Part shown: one piece after another, positions 16,882 to 29,560 of the stretch
Position numbering within the stretch: the stretch's first letter is position 1
How the letters are laid out: the number at the start of each line of letters is the position of its first letter
Notes under the pieces: model-generated
Databases searched by the model: none
What the model was told of the DNA's origin: nothing
Seen by the model: the letters and a program-made list of their open reading frames with translations, nothing else
Source of the DNA: Pseudonocardia sp. SCN 73-27
GTDB taxonomy: Bacteria > Actinomycetota > Actinomycetes > Mycobacteriales > Pseudonocardiaceae
Assembly: GCA_001725415.1 (NCBI GenBank)
Contig: MEGH01000027.1
Location: forward strand, 1-51,347
Direction of reading: 5' to 3'
Length of the DNA: 51,347 nt
Translations under genes and position numbers: made by a program

Positions 16882-19407
16882 TCATGCGCGGAGTTCGGCG
16901 CCGACCCGCCGGCCGGCGAGGGCCACTGCCGCGTCGCGCGCGGCGTTGGCCTCCTCGCTGGTGAGCGTCCGGTCGTCGGCACGGAAGCGCATCGAGAACG
17001 CCAGCGAACGGCGACCCTCCCCCACCTGCGCGCCGCTGTAGACGTCGAACAGCCGGACCTCCTCCAGCAGCTCACCGCCACCCTCCTCGAGGGCGTCGGC
17101 GACCTCGGCGACCGGGACGTCGTCGCCGGTCACCAGTGCGACGTCGACCGCCACCGCCGGATAGGGCGACACCCGCGGCACCGGCCGCAGGTCGGCCAGC
17201 GGGATCAGGTCGAGATCGAGCTCCATCGCGCACGTGCGCGGCGGCAGCCCCAGCGCCTCGACGACCTTGGGGTGCAGCTCGCCCGCGTGCCCGGCCGGGA
17301 AGTCACCGACCCGCAGGACCGCGGTACGTCCCGGGTGGAACGGCGCCAGCTCGCCCTTGGTGACCCGCAGCTCGACGCCCGCGACCCGCCCGACCAGCCG
17401 GGCCGCCTCGACGGCGTCGGCCCATCCGGCATCGCGGCCGCCGCCCCACCAGCCGCGCGGCTCGCGCTCACCGGCGAGGACGGCCGCGACGTGCATCGGC
17501 TGCGCCGGCAGCGCGGCGTCGATCTGCTTGTACTCGTTCGCACTCGGCCGCGCGCGCACCGCGGGCTCGGGCATCACGACGGGCTGCGCGTGCGGCAGCA
17601 CGACCTGCCCGAGGTGGAACAGGGCCACGTCCTCCAGACCACGGGACCTGTTGCGCACCAACGCGTCCAGCAGGCCGGGGAGCAGCGTGGTCGACAGCGT
17701 GTTGCGTTCGGCGTCGAGCGGGTTGACCACGGTGACGGTGCGGCGGCGGACGTCGTCGGCGGCGAGGCCGAACGCGTCCCACACCGCGTCGCCCACGAAC
17801 GGGAACGGCAGCACCTCGACGTAGCCGGCCTCGGCCATCGCCCGCGACACCGCGCGGCGACGGCGCTGACCGGCGGTGAGCCCACGTCCGGCGGGCGCGG
17901 CGGGCAGCACCGACGGGATCATGTCGAGGCCCTCGAGGCGCAGCACCTCCTCGACGAGGTCGGCCGGCATCGTGATGTCGGGACGCCAGGACGGCGGCGT
18001 CGCCACGACCACGCCCTTGCCGTCGTCACCGGTCTCCAGCTCGACGGACGCGCCGATCCGGGTGAGCTGCTGCACCGTCGCGCCGCGGGGGTAGGCGACA
18101 CCGGCGGTGCGGTCGGGCAGGTCGAGCGGCATCCGCACGGGCACGGGTGCCGGGGCGGCGCCGACGTCGGTGCGGCCCTCGACGATCCTGCCGCCGCCGT
18201 GCTCCACCAGCAGCTGGGCGGCGCGCTCGGCCGCGACCGGCGGCAGCTGGGCGTCGACCGCCCGCTCGAACCGTCGCGACGCCTCGCTGGGCAGCTTGTG
18301 CCGGCGCGCGCCGCGGGCGATCGTCGCCGGGTCGAAGTGCGCCGCCTCGATGAGGACGTCGATCGTCGCGCCCTCGGCGTGCTCGGCCGGGATCTCGGTG
18401 CTCGCCCCACCCATGACGCCCGCGAGGCCGATCGGCCCGGAGTCGTCGGTGATCAGCAGGTCGTCGGGGTCGAGGACGCGCAGCGCGTCGTCGAGCGTGC
18501 GCAGCTTCTCCCCCGCCCGCGCGCGGCGCACGACGATGTCGCCCTGCAGCTTCGTCGCGTCGTAGGCGTGCAGCGGCTGGCCCAGCTCGATCATCACGTA
18601 GTTGGTGACGTCGACGGTCAGCGAGATCGGGCGCATCCCGGCCGCGAGCAACCGGCGGCGCATCCACCACGGGCTGGGCGCGTTGGGGTCGACCCCGGTG
18701 ACCCGGCGGGCGACGAACCGGGGGCAGCCCTCGGCGTCGTCGAGACGCACCGGCCACGACGACTCCTGCTGCTCCGGCACGGCGACGCGCGCGGCGGGGT
18801 CGGTGAAGTCGCGCTCCAGCGACGCCGCGAGCTCGCGGGACAGGCCGCGTACCGAGAAGCAGTAGCCGCGGTCGGGCGTCACGTTCAGCTCGATGACCGG
18901 GTCGTCGAGGCCCAGGACCGGGCGGGCGTCGTCGCCGGGCTCGGCCGTGCCCTCGGGCAGGACGAGGATGCCGGAGTGGTCGGCCCCGATGCCCAGCTCG
19001 GCGGCCGAGGAGATCATTCCGTCGGAGACGTGGCCGTAGGTCGTGCGCGCCGCGATCGCGAACCCGCCCGGCAGCACGGTGCCGGGCAGCGCGACGACAA
19101 CGAGGTCGCCGACGGCGAAGTTCCGTGCGCCGCAGACGATCCCGCGGGAGCCGCCGGCCTCGTTCTCCGTCGCCTCGTTCTCTGCCGGGCCGACGTCGAC
19201 GCGGCAGTAGCGGATCGGCTTCTTGAACTCGGTCAGCTCGGTGATCTCGAGGACCCGGCCGACGACCAGCGGGCCGGGGATCTCCTCGGCGCGGTGGATC
19301 TCCTCGATCTCGAGGCCGACGCGCACGAAAGCCTCGCCGACGTCCTCGGGATCGGCGGGCAAGCCGCCGTCGACGTGGTCGGTCAGCCAGGACACGGGGA
19401 CGCGCAC
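16882..19407 (-). CDS. pheT: Phenylalanyl-tRNA synthetase beta subunit
   Basis: Large subunit of the alpha2-beta2 enzyme that charges tRNA-Phe; the beta subunit carries tRNA-binding and editing domains. It has 841 residues. The order is normal: N-terminal MRVPVSWLTDHVD segment with the EMAP/OB-type tRNA-binding region (residues ~40-150), B3/B4 editing region with PISLTVDVTNYVMIELGQP, B5 domain, synthetase-like core, and the C-terminal anticodon-binding (FDX-ACB) domain around VSPYPAVAVDVALV. The GTG at 19407 has AGGAG about five bases upstream. It follows pheS by 48 bases, in one operon. Confidence 0.98.
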   Translation of the reverse strand: MRVPVSWLTDHVDGGLPADPEDVGEAFVRVGLEIEEIHRAEEIPGPLVVGRVLEITELTEFKKPIRYCRVDVGPAENEATENEAGGSRGIVCGARNFAVGDLVVVALPGTVLPGGFAIAARTTYGHVSDGMISSAAELGIGADHSGILVLPEGTAEPGDDARPVLGLDDPVIELNVTPDRGYCFSVRGLSRELAASLERDFTDPAARVAVPEQQESSWPVRLDDAEGCPRFVARRVTGVDPNAPSPWWMRRRLLAAGMRPISLTVDVTNYVMIELGQPLHAYDATKLQGDIVVRRARAGEKLRTLDDALRVLDPDDLLITDDSGPIGLAGVMGGASTEIPAEHAEGATIDVLIEAAHFDPATIARGARRHKLPSEASRRFERAVDAQLPPVAAERAAQLLVEHGGGRIVEGRTDVGAAPAPVPVRMPLDLPDRTAGVAYPRGATVQQLTRIGASVELETGDDGKGVVVATPPSWRPDITMPADLVEEVLRLEGLDMIPSVLPAAPAGRGLTAGQRRRRAVSRAMAEAGYVEVLPFPFVGDAVWDAFGLAADDVRRRTVTVVNPLDAERNTLSTTLLPGLLDALVRNRSRGLEDVALFHLGQVVLPHAQPVVMPEPAVRARPSANEYKQIDAALPAQPMHVAAVLAGEREPRGWWGGGRDAGWADAVEAARLVGRVAGVELRVTKGELAPFHPGRTAVLRVGDFPAGHAGELHPKVVEALGLPPRTCAMELDLDLIPLADLRPVPRVSPYPAVAVDVALVTGDDVPVAEVADALEEGGGELLEEVRLFDVYSGAQVGEGRRSLAFSMRFRADDRTLTSEEANAARDAAVALAGRRVGAELRA

Positions 19408-19455
19408 GACTTCTCCTGTGTGGTTTCTACGGGGCCGTGGTTCTGCAGGCCGGGG

Positions 19456-20828
<1,373 letters not shown>

Positions 20829-21653
20829 TCAGGCGTTCGAGGAGGCGGCGATCAGCCTGGTCCGGGCCGCGACCGAGCCGTAGAGGCAGATCGCGGCGGC
20901 CGTCGCCAGGTTCAGGCTCTCGGCGCGCCCGTGGATGGGCACCGAGACGCGGTGGTCGGCGGCGGCGAGGACCTCGGCGGGGACGCCGTGCGCCTCGTTG
21001 CCGAACACCCACGCGACACGACCCCCGAGCAGCGCGTCGGCCGCGGGATCGTGCAGGTCGACCTCACCGTGTGCGTCAGCGGCCAGCAGCACCAGCCCGG
21101 CGGCGCGGCAGGCGTCGAGCACCGCGGCGGCGTCGCGGTCGCGGGCCAGCGGGAGGTGGAACACGCTGCCCGTCGACGCCCGGACCGCCTTGCCGTTGTG
21201 CGGGTCGACGGTGTCACCGGCCAGCAACACGGCGTCGGCGCCCGCGGCATCGGCACAGCGGACGACGGTCCCGACGTTGCCGGGATCGGCCACCCCGGCC
21301 AGGACGGCCACGAGCCGCGGCTCGTCGGCCAGCGCGGCGGGGAGCATGACGTCGAGGAGATCGCAGACGGCCACGAGGCCCTGCGGGGTGACGGTGTCCG
21401 ACAGGCTCGCGGCGGCACCGTCGGTGACGTCGACGACCCGGACGCCCGCGGCGTGGGCGGCGCCGACGAGATCGGGGTTGCGCTGCGCGGCAGCCGGCGT
21501 CACGAAGAGCTCGTGGACGACCTGCGGTGCGGCCAGCGCCTCCCGGACGGCCTGGGCGCCCTCGACGAGGAAGCGACCGGCCCGTTCACGACCCGCGCGT
21601 CGCAGCAGCTTGCGGGCTGCTGCGACGCGCGGGGTGCGTTCCGTTCCGAGCAC
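20829..21653 (-). CDS. SpoU/TrmH-family 2'-O-ribose RNA methyltransferase (TsnR-like)
   Basis: Predicted SAM-dependent methyltransferase of the knotted SPOUT class acting on rRNA (or tRNA) ribose. The 274-residue protein has an N-terminal substrate-binding domain (GRERAGRFLVEGAQAVREAL), motif 1 in LAGVADPGNVGTVVRCADAAG, motif 2 in WVFGNEAHGV and motif 3 in PIHGRAESLNLATAAAICLY. The GTG at 21653 lies eight bases after the rplT stop, so it belongs to the infC-rpmI-rplT operon; mycobacterial tsnR sits at the same place. The precise RNA target is not readable from sequence. Confidence 0.92.
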   Translation of the reverse strand: MLGTERTPRVAAARKLLRRAGRERAGRFLVEGAQAVREALAAPQVVHELFVTPAAAQRNPDLVGAAHAAGVRVVDVTDGAAASLSDTVTPQGLVAVCDLLDVMLPAALADEPRLVAVLAGVADPGNVGTVVRCADAAGADAVLLAGDTVDPHNGKAVRASTGSVFHLPLARDRDAAAVLDACRAAGLVLLAADAHGEVDLHDPAADALLGGRVAWVFGNEAHGVPAEVLAAADHRVSVPIHGRAESLNLATAAAICLYGSVAARTRLIAASSNA

Positions 21654-21661
21654 CGGCTCGC

Positions 21662-22048
21662 TCAGGCGGCGGTGTCCTTCTGCGTGTCGTGGGCGGGCAC
21701 GTTGGCACGGGCCAGCTCGACGAGCGCGGTGAAGGCCGCCGGGTCGCTGATCGCGAGCTCCGACAGGTTCTTGCGGTCGACCTCGACACCCGCGGCCTTG
21801 AGGCCCTGGATGAAGCGGTTGTAGGTCATGCCGTTGGCGCGGGCGCCTGCGTTGATGCGGGTGATCCACAGCTGCCGGAACTCGCCCTTCTTGGCGCGAC
21901 GGTCGCGGTAGGCGTAGTTCAGCGAGTGGAGCATCTGCTCCTTCGCCTTGCGGTACAGGCGGGAGCGCTGGCCCCGGTAGCCGCTCGCCTGCTCGAGGGT
22001 CGAGCGGCGCTTCTTCTGGGCGTTGACCGCGCGCTTCACGCGTGCCAT
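21662..22048 (-). CDS. rplT: 50S ribosomal protein L20
   Basis: Ribosomal protein binding 23S rRNA early in large-subunit assembly. It has 128 residues and begins [16 protein letters not shown], with [15 protein letters not shown] and [20 protein letters not shown], all diagnostic of L20. It lies 80 bases after rpmI, in the usual infC-rpmI-rplT order. The C-terminal dozen residues ([10 protein letters not shown]) are an actinobacterial-type extension of low complexity. Confidence 0.99.
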   Translation of the reverse strand: MARVKRAVNAQKKRRSTLEQASGYRGQRSRLYRKAKEQMLHSLNYAYRDRRAKKGEFRQLWITRINAGARANGMTYNRFIQGLKAAGVEVDRKNLSELAISDPAAFTALVELARANVPAHDTQKDTAA

Positions 22049-22128
22049 GGGTGTGGTCCTGTCTCTCGATCGGCCGGGCTCGACGCGGGTGCGCGCCGGG
22101 ACCGGCCGGGGTCAGCGGGGTGGGAGGC

Positions 22129-22323
22129 TCAGCGCCCGAGCAGCTTCTTGACGCGCTTCACGTCGGCCTTGGCGATCGGCACGGTGCCGGACAGGTCGCG
22201 CGTCTCCTTGCTCGACTTGACCTCGAGCCGGTGCCGCAGGCCGGCCTGCTGGCGCCGCAGCTTGCCACTGCCGGTCACCTTGACCCGCTTCGAAATCCCG
22301 CTGTGCGTCTTGTTCTTGGGCAT
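22129..22323 (-). CDS. rpmI: 50S ribosomal protein L35
   Basis: Small basic ribosomal protein of 64 residues, [18 protein letters not shown] at the start and KRVKKLLGR at the end, characteristic of L35. The ATG at 22323 is chosen; an upstream in-frame start at 22338 would add five residues that do not fit the family. It lies 74 bases after infC. Confidence 0.99.
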   Translation of the reverse strand: MPKNKTHSGISKRVKVTGSGKLRRQQAGLRHRLEVKSSKETRDLSGTVPIAKADVKRVKKLLGR

Positions 22324-22397
22324 GGCTGATCCGTTCACGTGTGACGTCCCGGGGGACGTCGGGGTTCCTGTCGTACGGAGGTTCCGGTAGCGGGCCG

Positions 22398-22985
22398 TCA
22401 GGCCTGCTGCTGCTCCTCGGCCGGAACGTCCGCATCGGCGGTCGCCTCCGCTGCCGGGGCGGGCCGCTTGGCCGGCTTCTTGAGCGGAGCGATCACCATC
22501 GTCATGTTGCGGCCGTCCTGCTTCGGCGCGGCCTCGACGACACCCAGGTCCACGACGTCCTCGGCCAGGCGCTGCAGCAGCCGGAAACCGAGCTCCGGAC
22601 GGGACTGCTCGCGGCCACGGAACATGATCGTGACCTTGACCTTGTTCCCACCTTCGAGGAAGCGCACGACGTTGCGCTTCTTGGTCTCGTAGTCGTGGGT
22701 GTCGATCTTCGGCCGGAGCTTCTGCTCCTTGATCACCGTGAGCTGCTGGTTGCGGCGGGACTCGCGGGCCTTCTGCGCGCTCTCGTACTTGAACTTGCCG
22801 AAGTCCATGAGCTTGCAGACGGGCGGGCGGGCCTGAGCCGCGACCTCGACGAGGTCGAGCTCGGCCTCCTGCGCCAGCCGCAGGGCGTCCTCGATACGCA
22901 CGATGCCGACCTGTTCACCGTTCGGCCCGACCAGTCGGACCTCGGGAACTCGGATTCGGTCGTTGATGCGCGTCTCTGTGCTGAT
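22398..22985 (-). CDS. infC: Translation initiation factor IF-3, AUC start
   Basis: IF-3 binds the 30S subunit, keeps it free of 50S and checks the start codon. The 195-residue protein matches mycobacterial IF-3 from its first residues: [20 protein letters not shown], then [40 protein letters not shown] and [13 protein letters not shown]. Homology begins exactly at an ATC codon (22985-22983), preceded by GAGGAG five bases upstream. No ATG or GTG in frame has a comparable ribosome-binding site. Rare start codons (AUU, AUC, AUA) are an established device by which IF-3 limits its own synthesis. A low-complexity Ala/Pro/Glu tail ends the protein. It is the first gene of infC-rpmI-rplT-methyltransferase. 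Confidence 0.96.
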   Translation of the reverse strand: MSTETRINDRIRVPEVRLVGPNGEQVGIVRIEDALRLAQEAELDLVEVAAQARPPVCKLMDFGKFKYESAQKARESRRNQQLTVIKEQKLRPKIDTHDYETKKRNVVRFLEGGNKVKVTIMFRGREQSRPELGFRLLQRLAEDVVDLGVVEAAPKQDGRNMTMVIAPLKKPAKRPAPAAEATADADVPAEEQQQA

Positions 22986-23317
22986 GGGGTCTCCTCGTAT
23001 AGGCGTCGTGTGCTCGGCGACGACAAGAGAGACCCGTGATACGACGACGAGGCTGATGACGCGCCGCCTCGGCACCGGACCTGGACCCGGCCACCTGGGG
23101 TGACGTCGGGTGGGAGCGGGGCTCCACTTGAACGCCCTGAGCACGTGCTGCTGATGCACACAGCATGCTCAGCAGTCAACGTGCGACAGGGTGGTCGCAT
23201 TCCGAAGGGTACACGAGGCCCCCGGAGCGGACACACGGGGCGTTCGGCCCTGGCTGCTGCAGGGGTGACAGCGGTCCGGCAGCACCGCCGCCTCACCGCG
23301 CCTCGTCCGATCGTCGA
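22986..23317 (-). other. infC leader and promoter region (non-coding)
   Basis: About 330 bases upstream of infC without a supported gene. A TTGACT at 23179-23174 (minus strand) could be a -35 element, but the hexamer 17 bases on (CATCAG) is a poor -10, so the promoter is unproven. Close by, CTGCTGA (23148-23154) and TCAGCAG (23169-23175) can pair across about 14 bases, overlapping that -35. If transcription starts near 23145, the mRNA leader is about 160 bases, long enough for structure-based control. In-frame extension of infC into this region (to 23159) has no homology. Confidence 0.5.
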
Positions 23318-23746
23318 TCAGGTCGCGACGAGCGTGTTCTGCCGGGCCGCGATCCACCAGCGGCCCTCGTCCTTGGTGAGGACGTACAGCGCCGACATCG
23401 TGTGGTCGAGGTCGAGGGGCTCGCCGTCGGCGGTGATCGCGTGGGCGTGCTTGCGCACCAGGGCGACGTCAGGGCGCACGAACCGCACGTCGACGACCTC
23501 GTAGCGGGCGTACTGGTCCTGGAGGAACCCACCCGGACCGACGGCGGCGACGTGCGCGGCGTCGAGCGCCGCACGGCCGACGTGGGGCACCCCGTTCACG
23601 CCGACCGCGACGGCGTCGGCCGCGAAGTGCCGTGTCATCAGCTCGGGGTCGTTGGTGTTCATGCCGGTCTCGACGTCGGCGATGATCTGCCGGACGGCGA
23701 CCTCGTCGGCCGCGGCGGACGTCGCCGGCTCGTGTGTGACGGTCAT
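23318..23746 (-). CDS. SgcJ/EcaC-type SnoaL-like (NTF2-fold) protein
   Basis: Cytoplasmic 142-residue protein of the NTF2-like superfamily, SgcJ/EcaC or DUF4440-like branch. The family pattern is visible: an N-terminal helix (VRQIIADVETGMNTNDPELM), HFAADAVAVGVNGVPHVGR, then alternating strands with DVRFVRPDVALVRKHAHA and LYVLTKDEGRWWIAARQNT. Members are often small enzymes or unassigned; no catalytic residue can be named safely. The ATG at 23746 is followed by the expected length. It lies 56 bases after uvrA on the same strand and may share its transcript. Confidence 0.8.
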   Translation of the reverse strand: MTVTHEPATSAAADEVAVRQIIADVETGMNTNDPELMTRHFAADAVAVGVNGVPHVGRAALDAAHVAAVGPGGFLQDQYARYEVVDVRFVRPDVALVRKHAHAITADGEPLDLDHTMSALYVLTKDEGRWWIAARQNTLVAT

Positions 23747-23802
23747 GCGCAAGAGGGTGCGACCTCGACCCGGCTTCAGGTCAAGGCCGCACCCAGCGCA
23801 GA

Positions 23803-26712
<2,910 letters not shown>

Positions 26713-26972
26713 GGTGTGCGCCTCCTGAATGTTCCCGGGCCCGACGGCCCACGATCCAATGCTAGGCGGGGGGTCCGACAAGAACCGCTCGCCCGGTCGT
26801 CGCGCGGCAGGTGACCGTCGCAGCGCGCCGAGCGCTCGCGTGCAGGTCCGGGCCGTCCCGACGATGCCGTTACGCCGTGCAACGCGATCCGCTGCGCCGA
26901 CCATCCGACGCCGGTGGATCGTCACACAGGCTCGCACACATGTTCGACACCCTGCGCGGCGGGGATAAGGTG

Positions 26973-27653
26973 ATGCCCGTGGACGTCCTCGACGAGTACA
27001 CCGGTCACACCGATCCCGGCGGTGCCGCCATCCGACGTGATCTCGGCCCGCTCACCATCACCAAGGTCTCCGTCGGTCCGATGGACAACAACGCCTTCCT
27101 GCTCGTCTGCACGGCGACGCACGAGGCCTTGCTGATCGACGCGGCGAACGAGCCGGAGCGGCTGGCCGACCTGGTCGGCAGCGGTCCCGACCGGCCCGAG
27201 CTCAAGCACCTCGTCACCACGCACCGGCACTGGGACCACTGGCAGGCCCTCGGCGCCGTCGCCGGGATGTTCCAGCCGCGGCTGATCTCGCACCCGCTCG
27301 ACGCGCCCGAGCTGCCGGTCCCGATGGACGTCGTCGTCGACCAGGGCGACACGGTCGCCTTCGGCGACATCGAGCTCGACGTCGTCCACCTGCGCGGGCA
27401 CACCCCGGGCTCGATCGCACTGATCTACCGCGGTGCCGACAGCACGCACGTCTTCACCGGCGACTCACTGTTCCCGGGTGGCCCGGGCAAGACCGACTCG
27501 GTCGGCGATTTCACGTCGCTGCTGGACGACCTCGAGTCGCGGGTGTTCGGCGAGCTGCCCGACGACACGTGGGTGTACCCCGGGCACGGCGACGACACGA
27601 CGCTCGGCAAGGAGCGGCCGTCGCTGCCGGAATGGCGCTCGCGCGGCTGGTAG
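26973..27653 (+). CDS. Metallo-beta-lactamase-fold hydrolase (glyoxalase II-like)
   Basis: Predicted zinc hydrolase of 226 residues. The metal-binding motif HRHWDH lies at residues 84-89 (HxHxDH), with later ligands in [24 protein letters not shown] and YPGHGDDTT. Such enzymes cleave thioesters such as S-lactoyl conjugates or related substrates; the actual substrate is unknown. It is divergent from uvrA, an arrangement I recall from M. tuberculosis (Rv1637c-uvrA). The ATG at 26973 or the GTG two codons later may start it. A strong hairpin follows the stop. Confidence 0.9.
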   Translation: MPVDVLDEYTGHTDPGGAAIRRDLGPLTITKVSVGPMDNNAFLLVCTATHEALLIDAANEPERLADLVGSGPDRPELKHLVTTHRHWDHWQALGAVAGMFQPRLISHPLDAPELPVPMDVVVDQGDTVAFGDIELDVVHLRGHTPGSIALIYRGADSTHVFTGDSLFPGGPGKTDSVGDFTSLLDDLESRVFGELPDDTWVYPGHGDDTTLGKERPSLPEWRSRGW

Positions 27654-27685
27654 ACCCTGCGGCACCCACCGCACGACCGGACGTC

Positions 27686-27718
27686 ACGAGCCCGGCTCCC
27701 GAATGGGGCCGGGCTCGT
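27686..27718 (+). terminator. Hairpin terminator after the metallo-beta-lactamase-fold gene
   Basis: Perfect 11-base arms (27686-27696 and 27708-27718, ACGAGCCCGGC/GCCGGGCTCGT) with an 11-base loop, 33 bases after the stop codon. There is no long T tract, as is usual in high-GC actinobacteria. Confidence 0.7.
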
Positions 27719-27860
27719 TCGCGTCCGGCGCCGCTCCCGCGCCACGGAACTCCGCCGGTACCGCCACCTCGTCGGCAACGGCGTCCTCGATGCAGTGACG
27801 TTGCGGTCACGAGTCGTTGCGGCCCGGCGTCGGGAACTCGGCGGAGGAACGCGGCGGACA

Positions 27861-27888
27861 CCCGGCCGCACCGATCGGTGCGGCCGGG
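27861..27888 (+). terminator. 28-base perfect palindrome, terminator-like
   Basis: CCCGGCCGCACCGA pairs perfectly with the next 14 bases, with no spare loop base. The plus strand continues CCCTTTC, which gives it a weak terminator look in that direction. No gene ends just before it, so it would serve a small RNA or readthrough from the hydrolase gene; a protein-binding palindrome is the alternative. Confidence 0.45.
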
Positions 27889-28194
27889 CCCTTTCACCAG
27901 TTCTTGTTCGACCCCGCGATACCGGAGGTCGTCGAGAGGTGCATTCCTGTCGTCGTTCTCGCGGTCCGACTCAACGCGCACCACCCTTCCCGCAATCCGG
28001 TACGACCCGCTCGCCGTACCGAAGGGTCCACTCTGCATCAGCGGCGGATACATTCGTAGCCGAACATCACTCCGCCACTCGATCAGGTGACGCCCAGATG
28101 CCGTGAGCAGCCCGAACACCACTATCCCGACCGACCGGACGGGCGGTCGGCGGTCCGCCGGGCCCACCCCGGGGGCCGGTGCCACGATGGGCCC

Positions 28195-28710
28195 ATGGCA
28201 GAGCCCCAGGCACCTGACACCACCGCGACAGCGGAACGCATCGAGGTCTCCCGCACCGTCCGCGCCGCCCCCTCCGCGGTGTTCGCCCTGCTCACCGACC
28301 CGCAAGGGCACGTCGCGATCGACTCCTCCGGCATGCTGATGGGCGCCGACGGCGAGCGGGTCAACGCCGCGGGCGACACCTTCGTCGTCCACATGGACCG
28401 CGAGGCGTTGGGCGACGTCCCACTCGGCGAGTACGACGTCACCGTCACGATCCGTGACTTCCAACAGGACCGGCTGATCTCCTGGTCCGTGCTCGGCAAG
28501 GTGCGGCCGCCGATCGGGCACGTCTACGGCTACCGGCTCACCCCGGTGGACGACGGCACGGAGGTCGTGTCGTTCTACGACTGGTCCGGCATCCACCCCG
28601 AATGGCGGGCACGCGACATCTTCCCGGTGATCTCCGAGGCGTCACTGAAGGCGACGCTCGGCATCCTCGCCCGCACGGTCGCGCCGTACCGTCGCGAGGA
28701 CCGCAGCTGA
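28195..28710 (+). CDS. SRPBCC (START-like) family protein
   Basis: 171-residue cytoplasmic protein with the polyketide cyclase/START-like fold pattern: IEVSRTVRAAPSAVFALLTDPQGH at the start of the fold, a DGTEVVSFYDWSGI strand and a long C-terminal helix. These bind small hydrophobic ligands; the ligand is unknown. The ATG at 28195 is preferred, since upstream in-frame residues from 28087 do not fit the fold. It lies 41 bases before the LysE-like gene on the same strand. Confidence 0.8.
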   Translation: MAEPQAPDTTATAERIEVSRTVRAAPSAVFALLTDPQGHVAIDSSGMLMGADGERVNAAGDTFVVHMDREALGDVPLGEYDVTVTIRDFQQDRLISWSVLGKVRPPIGHVYGYRLTPVDDGTEVVSFYDWSGIHPEWRARDIFPVISEASLKATLGILARTVAPYRREDRS

Positions 28711-28751
28711 ATCCGCTCGGAGGCCGGCGTCGGCACAGGTAGCGTCGCGCC

Positions 28752-29375
28752 GTGACCTGGACCTCCTACAGCGCCTTCCTGCTGATCGCGGTCCTGCTGG
28801 CCGTCGCCCCCGGGCCCGACACGCTCGTGCTGGTGCGCAACGCGCTCGCGGGCGGCCGTCACGGCGGGATGTGGGCGTGGACCGGGATCACGCTGGGGAA
28901 CCTCGTGCAGGGCTCCGCCGCCGCGCTCGGCCTCGGTGTGCTCATCGCCCGCTCGCAGACCGTGTTCACGGTCCTGCGCTGGGTCGGCGCGGCGTACCTG
29001 CTGGTCCTGGGCGTGCAGACGTTGCGGGCGGCGAGGCGTCGCGACCGGGCGGCCATCGAGGCGATCGCACAGCGCCCGGGTGGCAGCTTCCGCCGGTTCC
29101 GCGAGGGCTTCCTGTCCGACGTCACCAACCCGAAGGTGCTGGTCGTCTACCTGTCGGTGCTGCCGCAGTTCCTCGTCCCGGGCGTCACGACGACGTTCGA
29201 CGCACTGCTGCTCGCGTACACCGTCGCGGCGGTCGGTGCCGTCTGGCTGCTGGGTGTGGTCGTCGTCGTGCACCGCGTCCAGGACTGGCTGGGCCGGCGT
29301 CGGGTGCGCCGCGCGATCGACACCGCGACGGGCACCGCACTGCTGGGTTTCGCCGCCGCGATGGTCATGGAGTGA
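28752..29375 (+). CDS. LysE/RhtB-family amino-acid exporter
   Basis: Inner-membrane exporter of 207 residues with about six hydrophobic segments. The family start AVAPGPDTLVLVRNALAGGR is at residues ~17-36, followed by WTGITLGNLVQGSAAALGLG and the conserved SDVTNPKVLVVYLSVLPQF. It probably exports an amino acid or derivative; the substrate cannot be predicted. A GTG start is used, a few bases after a short gap from the SRPBCC gene. Confidence 0.9.
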   Translation: MTWTSYSAFLLIAVLLAVAPGPDTLVLVRNALAGGRHGGMWAWTGITLGNLVQGSAAALGLGVLIARSQTVFTVLRWVGAAYLLVLGVQTLRAARRRDRAAIEAIAQRPGGSFRRFREGFLSDVTNPKVLVVYLSVLPQFLVPGVTTTFDALLLAYTVAAVGAVWLLGVVVVVHRVQDWLGRRRVRRAIDTATGTALLGFAAAMVME

Positions 29376-29560
29376 CGATCCACTGACGGAGCGCCACCGA
29401 GCGTGATCATGAGTGCCACAGGTCACGTCTGCTCACTCGCCAGAGCCTGCGCGGCACCCCGCCGTATCCATAGAGTGGCCGACATCGACCGTGCGACGCC
29501 CCCGGTTCGCGTCGCCGCGTCGGATCCCGCACCGAGCACGGACCGCGGGGTCTCGGACAC

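Larger units (their letters stand above)
27654..28194. other. 541-base non-coding region with two strong hairpins
   Basis: No frame here has protein-like composition on either strand. The region contains the terminator-like hairpin at 27686-27718, a 28-base perfect palindrome at 27861-27888 and a weaker inverted repeat CGGTAC (27998-28003)/GTACCG (28016-28021). Positions 27895-28090 look somewhat poorer in G+C than neighbouring coding DNA. A short untranslated RNA ending at the palindrome is possible, as is simple spacer with the promoter of the SRPBCC gene at its right end. Confidence 0.5.

Noticed and set aside
26713-26972. LexA (SOS) box upstream of uvrA
   Set aside because: No TCGAAC-N4-GTTCGA-like palindrome was found in the divergent gap, nor upstream of uvrB.
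27900-27920. TTGTTCGACC resembling a tRNA T-loop
   Set aside because: No matching acceptor or anticodon stem could be built around it.
27511-28596. 361-residue minus-strand open frame across the non-coding gap
   Set aside because: It runs through two hairpins and the antisense of two genes, with low-complexity sequence; no recognisable fold.
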